Below are positions 55,791 to 62,974 of a DNA stretch of 64,000 bases, one piece after another; the first letter of the stretch is position 1, and each line of letters begins with the position of its first letter. The stretch covers positions 1,114,783-1,178,782 of the forward strand of contig NZ_JACONZ010000001.1 of assembly GCF_014287275.1 (NCBI RefSeq), read 5' to 3'. The notes beneath the pieces were generated by a model that had not been told where the DNA came from, searched no databases, and saw nothing but the letters and a program-made list of their open reading frames with translations. A program made the position numbers and the translations under genes. Source of the stretch: Anaerofilum hominis. GTDB taxonomy: Bacteria > Bacillota > Clostridia > Oscillospirales > Ruminococcaceae.

Positions 55791-58176
55791 CTGTTATCCT
55801 CCCCTCTTTCTTTTCTCGGCTGTAGCCTCTTGTCCCCAGCTGCCTGATCTGATCGTCCCCAAACACCACGTAAGAGATGCCCTCTCCCTCATGTTCGTTG
55901 GGGTAGCTGAATCCATCATAGCCCAGCTCCCGGAAAGTCTGTTCCAGCTCCCGGTTCTCTATCCCCATTATAACATAGAACAACTCTTCGTTTGAAAGTT
56001 CTTTGCCTAACTGTTGTTTTGCCAAGGCCTCCAGCCTTGCTTGTTCCTCCTTTTTTAAAGTTCCTACCCACTCAAGCTGTTCTAACAATTCATAAACTTG
56101 CTGTTTGTATTCGTCTCTCTTAAAGTGTTCGTACCGCTGTACAGCAATGTTGAGATCCCCCGCCAAATCTTTCTCTTGACGGCACAGGTAAGAATACTTT
56201 CCTCCATGCTCCCGTACATAGGCCTTTTCTGCGTCGGTAAAGTCACCGCTCTCCAGAATACGCTCTGAAAATCTATAAGGATGGTGCGGCTCCCCAAACT
56301 CGTCACTTTTCAGCGGTTTCAGGTTCTCATAACTCAGATCTGCCTCTATGATGCGCCCATCGGTCGCTAATTGTATCAGCCTTTTTTCCGCCTGCTCCTC
56401 TGTCCCAAAGTGGATGCCCACGTTCTGGTCGCCAAGCGCAAAGCGTTCAAACTCTGCCGGGGTCCCGTGATAGGCCCGTACAATCTGTTTTTCTGACTGT
56501 TCCGGCATCAAAGCCCGCGGCGACGGGTCTGCACTTATCTCCGCCCCATCGGCCGCTGTCTTGAGGAGTGCATCGGTGAAATTCTCAGGTTTAGGACCGA
56601 TCGGCACTTTAGGCCGGTTTAGATTTTCTCTGAACGCGGTAGTTCCCGGGTGCTCGTTGATATAAAAACTTTTTATTGCCGCGGCTTCTGCATCTGTGAT
56701 CGCCTGTCCTCCCTGCAGCTTTTTCACGATGGCCTTGATTGCCGCGGGTATCATCTCACTACCCAGATTAAACAGTGCGTTGACCCCAAAATTCTGTGCC
56801 GCCCCTGCTGCCACGTCCCATCCGGTTATGCGTTCTTTTTCCGGGACACCCTGTTCTTCCTGCCTCCGCATGCGGTTCAGATTATCGAACGTCTCTGGTA
56901 TCGTGTCAAAGGCCACATCCAGCATCTGGTCACTCAGCAGGCCCGCCACCCGGTCCGGGGTAAAGAACCCCGCCGTGGCCTGTCCCGCAGGGCCCAGGCC
57001 AGACAGGCCTCTGTTTACGGCGTTCCCCGCCTGTTTCAGCGCGTTCCCCACGCCGGGCAGCGCCCCCATGAACTGCTTGCCCGCCGTGTACTCCAGCATT
57101 TTGCCGCCCATCGTGCCCGCGGCGGAGGCCACCGGGTGCTGCGTCTGCCCCGCGGCCCGCACCGCGCCGCGCGCGTCTTTCCACGCGTCCATGGCCGCCC
57201 GGCCCTCGTCGTCCGCGCCGATGCGGCCCAGCAGGTCCAATACCTGCCCTGCGCCGGTCCCCTCGGTAAAGCCGGTGGCTGCCGCTTCCAGCGCGTCGGT
57301 CTTGTTCAGCAGCTGTATGTAGCTTTGATATTGCGGGTCCCGCATCATGGCGGCCATCTGGTAGCCGGCCTGCGGGTCCATCCCGTTGATGGGGTCGTAA
57401 TCCCGCGTTTTGGGGTATTTCGCCTCAAACTCCCTGACCAGCCGCTTTGCCGTCTGCATCTGGATGTCGTTCAGCTTGACCGACGGGTCGGCGTAAAAGT
57501 CCAGCAGCTCGCCGTCCTCGTGCGCGGCCTCAAAATCCCGCACCGCGTTGTACACCGCGCCGCGCTGCTTTGCCTGCCGGCGGAGCGTGTCATACTGCGA
57601 GCCGGTGACGTCGTTTGCCGCCGTCAGCACGTCCTGCCAGGTGTAGACCGGCGCAGCCGCCTCCACCGCCTGCTGCCAGGCGCTGTTCCGGGCGGGCTGG
57701 TCCCCCGCGCCCGCGCCGGGGCCGGCCTGCCCGCTGCCCGGCTTTGCCGCAGCCACGCCCAGCGTGACGGGCTGCACCTGTCCCAGCCCCGGGCCGTTTG
57801 CCCCAAACTGCGGCAGGCTTGTGCCCGGCTGCACCCGCACAAAAGGCGACCGGGCGGCAGGCGGTGCCCCTGTGTTTTGGTCCTCCCCGTTTATGCCAAG
57901 CTGCAGCGCGTCGTCCTGCTGGGCCGGCGTGAAAAGCTGCTGCAGCGTGGTATCTGTCTTTGGCTTTATCCTGCTGCCGGCGCTTGACCTGCCGCTGCGG
58001 CCCGTCGTCTTGTCCTGAGGCTTTTCGGGGCGAGGTTTCGCCTCGCGTCCGCAATATTCCTCCAACGCCTCATAGCTCAGCTTGCCGCCCCAGCCCCGGG
58101 CGGTCTTTTTCTTTTCCGTCGGCCAGTCGCCGCGGCCGCAATACCGCTCCAGCTGACGGTAACTCATCTTCCCCAC
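55783..58176 (-). CDS. Large phage-encoded protein with C-terminal ART-like (ADP-ribosyltransferase) domain
   Basis: A 797-residue protein. Two short N-terminal repeats (SYRQLERYCGR, SYEALEEYCGR) precede a Pro/Gly/Gln-rich linker, a helical middle (about 165-480) with glycine-rich amphipathic stretches, and a C-terminal domain (about 555-790) with AYHGTPAEFERF, VGIHFGTEEQA and, near the end, LGYDGFSYPNEHEGEGISYV and VFGDDQI, the pattern of ART-PolyVal-type ADP-ribosyltransferases in phage polyvalent proteins. The C-terminal third is clearly AT-richer than the rest. It probably enters the host with phage DNA or acts as a toxin; target unknown. Overlapped at its stop by the repeat-protein gene. 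Confidence 0.65.
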   Translation of the reverse strand: MGKMSYRQLERYCGRGDWPTEKKKTARGWGGKLSYEALEEYCGREAKPRPEKPQDKTTGRSGRSSAGSRIKPKTDTTLQQLFTPAQQDDALQLGINGEDQNTGAPPAARSPFVRVQPGTSLPQFGANGPGLGQVQPVTLGVAAAKPGSGQAGPGAGAGDQPARNSAWQQAVEAAAPVYTWQDVLTAANDVTGSQYDTLRRQAKQRGAVYNAVRDFEAAHEDGELLDFYADPSVKLNDIQMQTAKRLVREFEAKYPKTRDYDPINGMDPQAGYQMAAMMRDPQYQSYIQLLNKTDALEAAATGFTEGTGAGQVLDLLGRIGADDEGRAAMDAWKDARGAVRAAGQTQHPVASAAGTMGGKMLEYTAGKQFMGALPGVGNALKQAGNAVNRGLSGLGPAGQATAGFFTPDRVAGLLSDQMLDVAFDTIPETFDNLNRMRRQEEQGVPEKERITGWDVAAGAAQNFGVNALFNLGSEMIPAAIKAIVKKLQGGQAITDAEAAAIKSFYINEHPGTTAFRENLNRPKVPIGPKPENFTDALLKTAADGAEISADPSPRALMPEQSEKQIVRAYHGTPAEFERFALGDQNVGIHFGTEEQAEKRLIQLATDGRIIEADLSYENLKPLKSDEFGEPHHPYRFSERILESGDFTDAEKAYVREHGGKYSYLCRQEKDLAGDLNIAVQRYEHFKRDEYKQQVYELLEQLEWVGTLKKEEQARLEALAKQQLGKELSNEELFYVIMGIENRELEQTFRELGYDGFSYPNEHEGEGISYVVFGDDQIRQLGTRGYSREKKEGRITDE

Positions 58177-58187
58177 TGATGTCCCCC

Positions 58188-59330
58188 TTATCTTGTCAGC
58201 AGTTCGTAGGTCTCTTCATCCATCACGCCGCTGCGGTACATCTCATAATAAAAATTTTTCATGGCGTCCTCCGCACTGCTGCTGGCGATCTGGGTATAGC
58301 CGTCCTGCACGGCTTTTTGGTAGGCGTCCTGATACACCTTGGAGCCCTGGGCGCGCAGGTCGTCCGTCAGCTGCTGGGTGCTGACCGCAGCGGGAGTATT
58401 GCCGGCGCTGTATACGGCAGAGCGCGATTTTTGCGCGGCGTCCGCCTGCGACTGGTTCAGCTTTTTCATCTCCTCGGCATAAAAGCTGTCCAGCCCATCG
58501 ATGGCCCCGTACTGGCTGATGATGTCGGCGATATCGTTGTCCCGGTTTTGTTCCAGCTGCATCTGATAGGACAGCTTTTGGGCCGCGTCGTTTGACAGGG
58601 CGCTGTTGTAGGCCTGCAATGCGCTGGACTTGTTCTGGTTCAGGGTGTTCAGCAGGGACGCCAGGTCGCTGTTGCGCCCGGTGTCCACCGCGCTGCGGGC
58701 GTTGCCGTAACTGTTGTACAGGCCGGCAAGCCGGCTTTCCGACGCGCCGCCGTTGATGCCCAGCGCCGCCAGCTGCTGGGGCAGGTCCCGCTTGGACAGC
58801 ATGTAGTTGAGATACGCCTGCTGCTGGGCGCGGTCGGCGTTTTCGTTGACCCCCTGTGCGCCGTAAGCGTACTGCCCCTGCAGCTGCGCCAGCGTGTCGT
58901 TGTAGTTGCCCTGCAGCAGCTCGCCGCGGCGCGCGTAGGCGTCGTTCAGGTAGCTCATGTTTTTTTCGTAGGCTGCCTGGGCCGCCGCGCGCCTCTGCCG
59001 GGCAGCCTCTGCGTCCCGCGCCCGCTGCTGGTCCAGCATATTCTGATAGGCCGCCATCTGCTGGGCATAGAGGGCGGAAAGATTGGAGCCGCTGCCGGTG
59101 TTGCCGGTGTCATCTTTGTCATCATAAAAGCTCGATGGCAGCGGCACGCTGGCAAGGGTCGGCGTCCCTGATCCTCCCATCGCCTTATTCGCCGTGGCAA
59201 GCGCTCCCCTATAATATTGGTACCCTCCGTTTGCATGCCATCTGTCGGCGTCTTCGTTCGTTTTTCTTCCCCCACCTTTCATAAATTGTTTACCCTGTCC
59301 GCCTATATTCAATTTTTTGACTTCTGCCAT
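58188..59330 (-). CDS. Phage virion-type protein with Gln/Ala-rich coiled coil
   Basis: A 380-residue protein. Residues about 75-260 are rich in Gln, Ala, Asn, Tyr and Arg (QQMAAYQNMLDQQRARDAEA, then RGELLQGNYNDTLAQLQGQY), forming long helices; the tail is DEETYELLTR. Such Q/A/N-rich proteins are typical of internal virion or ejection proteins of gut phages. The ATG at 59330 (MAEVKKLNIGG) is chosen because AAAGGAGCGGGAAA precedes it. It lies 11 bp before the ART-domain gene and after the holin; perhaps both are carried in the virion. Confidence 0.6.
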   Translation of the reverse strand: MAEVKKLNIGGQGKQFMKGGGRKTNEDADRWHANGGYQYYRGALATANKAMGGSGTPTLASVPLPSSFYDDKDDTGNTGSGSNLSALYAQQMAAYQNMLDQQRARDAEAARQRRAAAQAAYEKNMSYLNDAYARRGELLQGNYNDTLAQLQGQYAYGAQGVNENADRAQQQAYLNYMLSKRDLPQQLAALGINGGASESRLAGLYNSYGNARSAVDTGRNSDLASLLNTLNQNKSSALQAYNSALSNDAAQKLSYQMQLEQNRDNDIADIISQYGAIDGLDSFYAEEMKKLNQSQADAAQKSRSAVYSAGNTPAAVSTQQLTDDLRAQGSKVYQDAYQKAVQDGYTQIASSSAEDAMKNFYYEMYRSGVMDEETYELLTR

Positions 59331-59381
59331 TTTCCCGCTCCTTTCATAAAAGGCCTGCCTCATGGACGGGCCGCACTCTGT

Positions 59382-59654
59382 CTAATCCGCTTTTTTGAGC
59401 TGTTTGGCCAGCTGGTCCGCGCCGGTGGCGGCAAGGCCGCTGACAATGCCCACAGCCACCGCGGTCACCGGGTCCCCCGCGGGAAAGTCCGGCACCCACG
59501 CCATGCACACCGGCCCCAGCACCGCCCCCAGCGCCCCGCAGATCGTGGGCAGCCATTTGTTCGCCAGCGGCGTCTGCTTTATCGCCAGCGCCGCCAGATA
59601 GCAGATCACCGTGATGCAGGCCACCCCCGCAATGCCAAATGCGTTCAGTTCCAT
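59382..59654 (-). CDS. Phage holin
   Basis: A 90-residue protein with two to three membrane helices (VACITVICYLAALAIK, TICGALGAVLGPVCMAWVP, TAVAVGIVSGLAATGADQL) and a charged C-terminus (KQLKKAD), matching small phage holins of Firmicutes. It forms the membrane lesion that lets the endolysin reach the wall. GGGAGG precedes the ATG, which follows the XhlA-like stop directly. Confidence 0.85.
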   Translation of the reverse strand: MELNAFGIAGVACITVICYLAALAIKQTPLANKWLPTICGALGAVLGPVCMAWVPDFPAGDPVTAVAVGIVSGLAATGADQLAKQLKKAD

Positions 59655-59873
59655 TTACTTTTCCTCCCTTATGTCTTCCTTGATCTCGTCGATCTGCTTC
59701 CAGGCACTTTTCAGGTCCCGCTCCGCGACCGCCATCCGCTCCACCACACTGTTGTGCTTGTCCACCTTTTGCTCCAGCATTTTGAGCCGCTGGGTCATGC
59801 TGCCCCAGGTGGCGGAAAAGGTAACCGCATACACCAGGATCTGTACCCAGAAGCTTGTGTCAAACTGCGGCAT
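59655..59873 (-). CDS. XhlA-like/phage lysis accessory protein
   Basis: A 72-residue protein: an N-terminal membrane helix (SFWVQILVYAVTFSATWGSM) and a coiled coil (LKMLEQKVDKHNSVVERMAV, then KSAWKQIDEIKEDIREEK), the plan of XhlA/haemolysin proteins that accompany holins. ATG 59873 overlaps the preceding stop (TGATG) behind GAGGAGGTGAC. Part of the lysis cassette. Confidence 0.75.
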   Translation of the reverse strand: MPQFDTSFWVQILVYAVTFSATWGSMTQRLKMLEQKVDKHNSVVERMAVAERDLKSAWKQIDEIKEDIREEK

Positions 59874-60133
59874 CAAGTCACCTCCTCATAGGTCTGTGCA
59901 AAAATGTCCGGCCTGCCGGGGCAAAACGCGCCGCTTATGTCCCGGACGGCGGGTCCCCCGGGCCGGGCCTGCTTTCCTCCCCCAAATGCAGACACGCTCA
60001 GCACCTGCGGCCGCGCGGGCTCGTCCTGCCGCCCGAGCTCAGGCCTGCGTTCCGACAGCGCGGCAAAGCATCCGTGGGGATCCTCAGGCTGCACCGCATC
60101 GACCCCGACGGGCTTTTTGCGATATTCCGTCAT
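59873..60133 (-). CDS. PGDYG-type phage protein, partly degenerate
   Basis: An 86-residue protein whose ends fit the PGDYG family (MTEYRKKPVGVDAVQ at the start; RDISGAFCPGRPDIFAQTYE at the end), while the PGDYG motif reads PGGPA and the middle (residues about 20-55) is unlike the family and rich in Arg/Gly/Pro. Small phage protein of unknown function located between endolysin and XhlA-like genes. Confidence 0.6.
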   Translation of the reverse strand: MTEYRKKPVGVDAVQPEDPHGCFAALSERRPELGRQDEPARPQVLSVSAFGGGKQARPGGPAVRDISGAFCPGRPDIFAQTYEEVT

Positions 60134-60139
60134 ATCTTC

Positions 60140-61228
60140 TCATACCTCCAGCGCGGCAGACGCCGCTTTGATGCGGGCGAGATACCCGTCCGCCAGATCT
60201 TGCGCCTGTTCCGCTTTTGTCTCGGCTGTGGCTGCGCGGGCAGTCAGCTGTGTGTTGGTCTGTCTTAGCTCTGCAATTTTGTTTTCCAGGACTGCCGCGT
60301 CCCCGCCCGCAGACTGTGCCTGCACGGCCCACACGGCGTCGCCTGCCGACAGGCCCGTGATCCTGCACCGGTCGTCCAGCACTGCCGCGTACCGCTCAGA
60401 CCCGCCGGCCAGCACCCGCACCCAATGGAACCCGTCCGCCCCCCTGCCGCAGTCGGCCATCAAGGGGTAATATGTACCGCTCGCCAGCGTGCCGTTGTTA
60501 TAGGACTTGTCCACCGCGTTGACGTCCGGCCGGGAGAAGCACTCGCACCGTCTCTCCCCAAACGCTTCTAAAAACTGCATCACGCCGTCATCCTCCTTTT
60601 TGTCTGCCGTCCATCCGTGTCCGCCGATCAGGGCGGGATAGTCTTTGTAGGCGATGTTCAGGTCCACCCGGCCGGCGATGCCAGCTACCCGCCCGCTGCT
60701 GGAATACTGCCAGATGCCCGCGCCCTGGATGCCCATATACCCGCGGTAGTCTGCGAGCCACAGGTCATAGCCGGACAGCGCGTCCATGTCAAGACAGCTG
60801 TTTGCAAAGCTGGTATAGGTGTACAGCATGGGATAATGCCCCAGCGCTCTGACCTCGTCCAGAAATGCGGCCGCGACGATGCTGTTGTCGCCCTTTGAGA
60901 TGGGCTTGTAGGTCGCCGCGTCCTCCATGTCAAAGGCCAGCGGCATGGTCAGCCGGTAGGGGGCCAGCAGCGCGGCGGCCTCCCGGGCGGCCCGGCGGGC
61001 GGCGTTTGCCGTCTTGCAGTAGCTGTACACATATGCGCCCACAGCCAGTCCGGCGTCCAGTGCACCGCGCATGTTTTGGGCAAAATACGGGTCTCTGCCC
61101 TCATCGATGCCGCCCTCATACCCGGCCCACCCCACCCGCACAAAGGCGAACTGCACCCCGGATGCCGCGACCCGTGGCCAGTTGATCTCTCCCTGGTATT
61201 TCGATACGTCAATGCCTTTGAGTTCCAT
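60140..61228 (-). CDS. Phage endolysin, GH25 muramidase
   Basis: A 362-residue lysozyme. GH25 domain: GIDVSKYQGEINW with Asp7, FVRVGWAGYEGGIDEGRDPY, the catalytic D-x-E in LAFDMED (Asp100, Glu102) and IWQYSSSGRVAGIAGRVDLN. A linker, an SH3-like or wall-binding segment (about 235-300) and a coiled-coil tail (AVLENKIAELRQTNTQLTAR onward) follow. It cuts the MurNAc-GlcNAc bond of the host wall. The ATG at 61228 follows AGGGGGCTGACAAA. No signal peptide, so release needs the holin. Confidence 0.93.
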   Translation of the reverse strand: MELKGIDVSKYQGEINWPRVAASGVQFAFVRVGWAGYEGGIDEGRDPYFAQNMRGALDAGLAVGAYVYSYCKTANAARRAAREAAALLAPYRLTMPLAFDMEDAATYKPISKGDNSIVAAAFLDEVRALGHYPMLYTYTSFANSCLDMDALSGYDLWLADYRGYMGIQGAGIWQYSSSGRVAGIAGRVDLNIAYKDYPALIGGHGWTADKKEDDGVMQFLEAFGERRCECFSRPDVNAVDKSYNNGTLASGTYYPLMADCGRGADGFHWVRVLAGGSERYAAVLDDRCRITGLSAGDAVWAVQAQSAGGDAAVLENKIAELRQTNTQLTARAATAETKAEQAQDLADGYLARIKAASAALEV

Positions 61229-61232
61229 TTTG

Positions 61233-62270
61233 TCAGCCCCCTTCTGCAAGCAAATATACGCCAAACCCGTTGAACTCGATTCGGGAGGCTATCGAACAGG
61301 CCGCTTTTACTGTACTGCCCGAGATCACGAAAAAACCGGTTCCTGCGCTGGTGTCAGCGTTTACAATCGCAGCTGGGCAGTAGGCCACTCCAGCAGGCCT
61401 GAATTGCGCGGGAACGTTTCCAGCGAAAGTCAGAATTTTGTTTGGTGCATTTGTAAAATTTAGAATATTTGCAAACGAAACATAGCACAACTCTGCAATC
61501 CGGTAAAAGGTGACTGAAAGATTTCCACCATCGCTGGTAAATGTCACAGTCTCCTTTCGAATGTCACAGACTCGCCCCAGCGTAATATCCATACTACCAT
61601 CAAAGTCAGCATTGCCAATTTTGCGCGGCGTGGATAGCCTATCCGCGATCACCTCCTGCGCCACCACCGGATCTGGCTTTGCCCGGATCTGCACGTACAC
61701 CGCCCGGTAGGGAGGCAGGATACTGAACGGAGTCCCCTTTCCTGAACTTGTTGTTTCCCGCGTCACGCCTGCGTCTCCCAAAGGGATCCCGCCCACTGCC
61801 GAACTCGACTGCGCGTAAACGGCGTTCACACTGAGACCATGCACATGAGGACCGTTGTTGTCGCCGGTCAAAGCGACGGTCTTTGCGCCGCCCTCAACCC
61901 CCGCCGCAAAGTCTACGTCACCGCTCTTTGCCCCCACGAGGAACTTCCCTCGCAGGTCCGGCAGCAGAAAATGTCCCTGCACGTCCGCGGGCCATCCCAG
62001 TCGCGCCGCATAGGCATGCAGCTCCGGCCAGGCCACCGGGTCGATGGGGCTGCCGTCCGCCCACAGGTGGTTCTCCGCCAGAACCGGGTCATCGGTAAAG
62101 CGATAATCTCCCACCCGACCGGTCACGTCCCGTGTCTTGTCCCGCCCAAACAGCCGCAGCACCGCATCCGCGCCGTCCGCATCGTATACATCCCCGATAT
62201 AGCACGGGTTCGAGACCGGCCGCCCGGTCTCAAGGTCCACAAATTGCTTTGTCGTCAGGTTCTCAGGCAT
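61233..62270 (-). CDS. Phage tail fibre protein with collar-type domain
   Basis: A 345-residue fibre protein. The central LPDLRGKFLVGAKSGDVDFA and HVHGLSVNAVYA segments match tail-collar domains (microcystin-dependent-protein type). A PRKIGNADFDGSMDITLG repeat (about residues 215-235) recurs in the fibre protein upstream, and the C-terminal beta-rich part probably binds the host surface. Starts 8 bp inside the preceding gene. Confidence 0.85.
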   Translation of the reverse strand: MPENLTTKQFVDLETGRPVSNPCYIGDVYDADGADAVLRLFGRDKTRDVTGRVGDYRFTDDPVLAENHLWADGSPIDPVAWPELHAYAARLGWPADVQGHFLLPDLRGKFLVGAKSGDVDFAAGVEGGAKTVALTGDNNGPHVHGLSVNAVYAQSSSAVGGIPLGDAGVTRETTSSGKGTPFSILPPYRAVYVQIRAKPDPVVAQEVIADRLSTPRKIGNADFDGSMDITLGRVCDIRKETVTFTSDGGNLSVTFYRIAELCYVSFANILNFTNAPNKILTFAGNVPAQFRPAGVAYCPAAIVNADTSAGTGFFVISGSTVKAACSIASRIEFNGFGVYLLAEGG

Positions 62271-62967
62271 TTTCAGCTCCCCCCTCCAAAGTGTTCACCC
62301 GGGTGTTGAGGTCGTCAATTTGCTTCTGCTGTATCTGGCACAGCCGGATGAGCTGCGGCACCAGCATCGTGTAGTTGATGCCGTCTATCTGCCCCTCACT
62401 GTCCCGGTAAACACAGGTCGGGTCAATTTCAGCCAATTCCTCTGCGATCAGGCCGTATTTCGTACCATGGTCATGCAAATCGTCGTTGTACTCAAAGCTC
62501 ACCGGCCGCAGTTTCAGCAGCAATTTTGTCGTTTCCCCCGACATATCCGTTATGTTACGCTTATATCTCCTGCTGGAAGCGCCGCTTACATTAGACGCTA
62601 ACACCGGGGCAAGCGTAGATCCATTGGGCTCTACTACTTTGAGACCCGCCAACCCCCAAATACAGGTATAGCCTGAGGCTGCCTCAGCTGCTGCTCCATA
62701 ATTTGTGGTAAAATTAGAAAAGAGTAATTGTGTGGCAAGTCTGATCGCCCCGCTGGAGGATAGGACAGGGGCCGTTATTCCGCCGCTAAAAGTCCCGCCA
62801 CTTTTAGGCATAGCCGCCTCCGCCTTTGCCCCCTGCGCCGCACTGGCAAATTTCCTATCCGCCGCCCCATACCCGTTTTCGTCATACAGCATATTCACCG
62901 GACAGGCCACCGGCACCCGGTTCCCCTCACTGTCATACGGCACGTAAGCCGTCACATTTTCAGCCAT
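62263..62967 (-). CDS. Phage fibre protein with S74 intramolecular chaperone domain
   Basis: A 234-residue protein. The N-terminal half is beta-rich fibre; the C-terminal part SSRRYKRNITDM, LKLRPVSFEYNDD, KYGLIAEELAEIDPTCVYRD and a final coiled coil (QIQQKQIDDLNTRVNTLEGG) is the Peptidase_S74/endosialidase chaperone that trims itself after helping fibre trimerisation. The Ser-Arg pair expected at the cleavage site is ASSRR (about residue 130). Confidence 0.88.
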   Translation of the reverse strand: MAENVTAYVPYDSEGNRVPVACPVNMLYDENGYGAADRKFASAAQGAKAEAAMPKSGGTFSGGITAPVLSSSGAIRLATQLLFSNFTTNYGAAAEAASGYTCIWGLAGLKVVEPNGSTLAPVLASNVSGASSRRYKRNITDMSGETTKLLLKLRPVSFEYNDDLHDHGTKYGLIAEELAEIDPTCVYRDSEGQIDGINYTMLVPQLIRLCQIQQKQIDDLNTRVNTLEGGAENA

Positions 62968-62974
62968 TTTCCGC

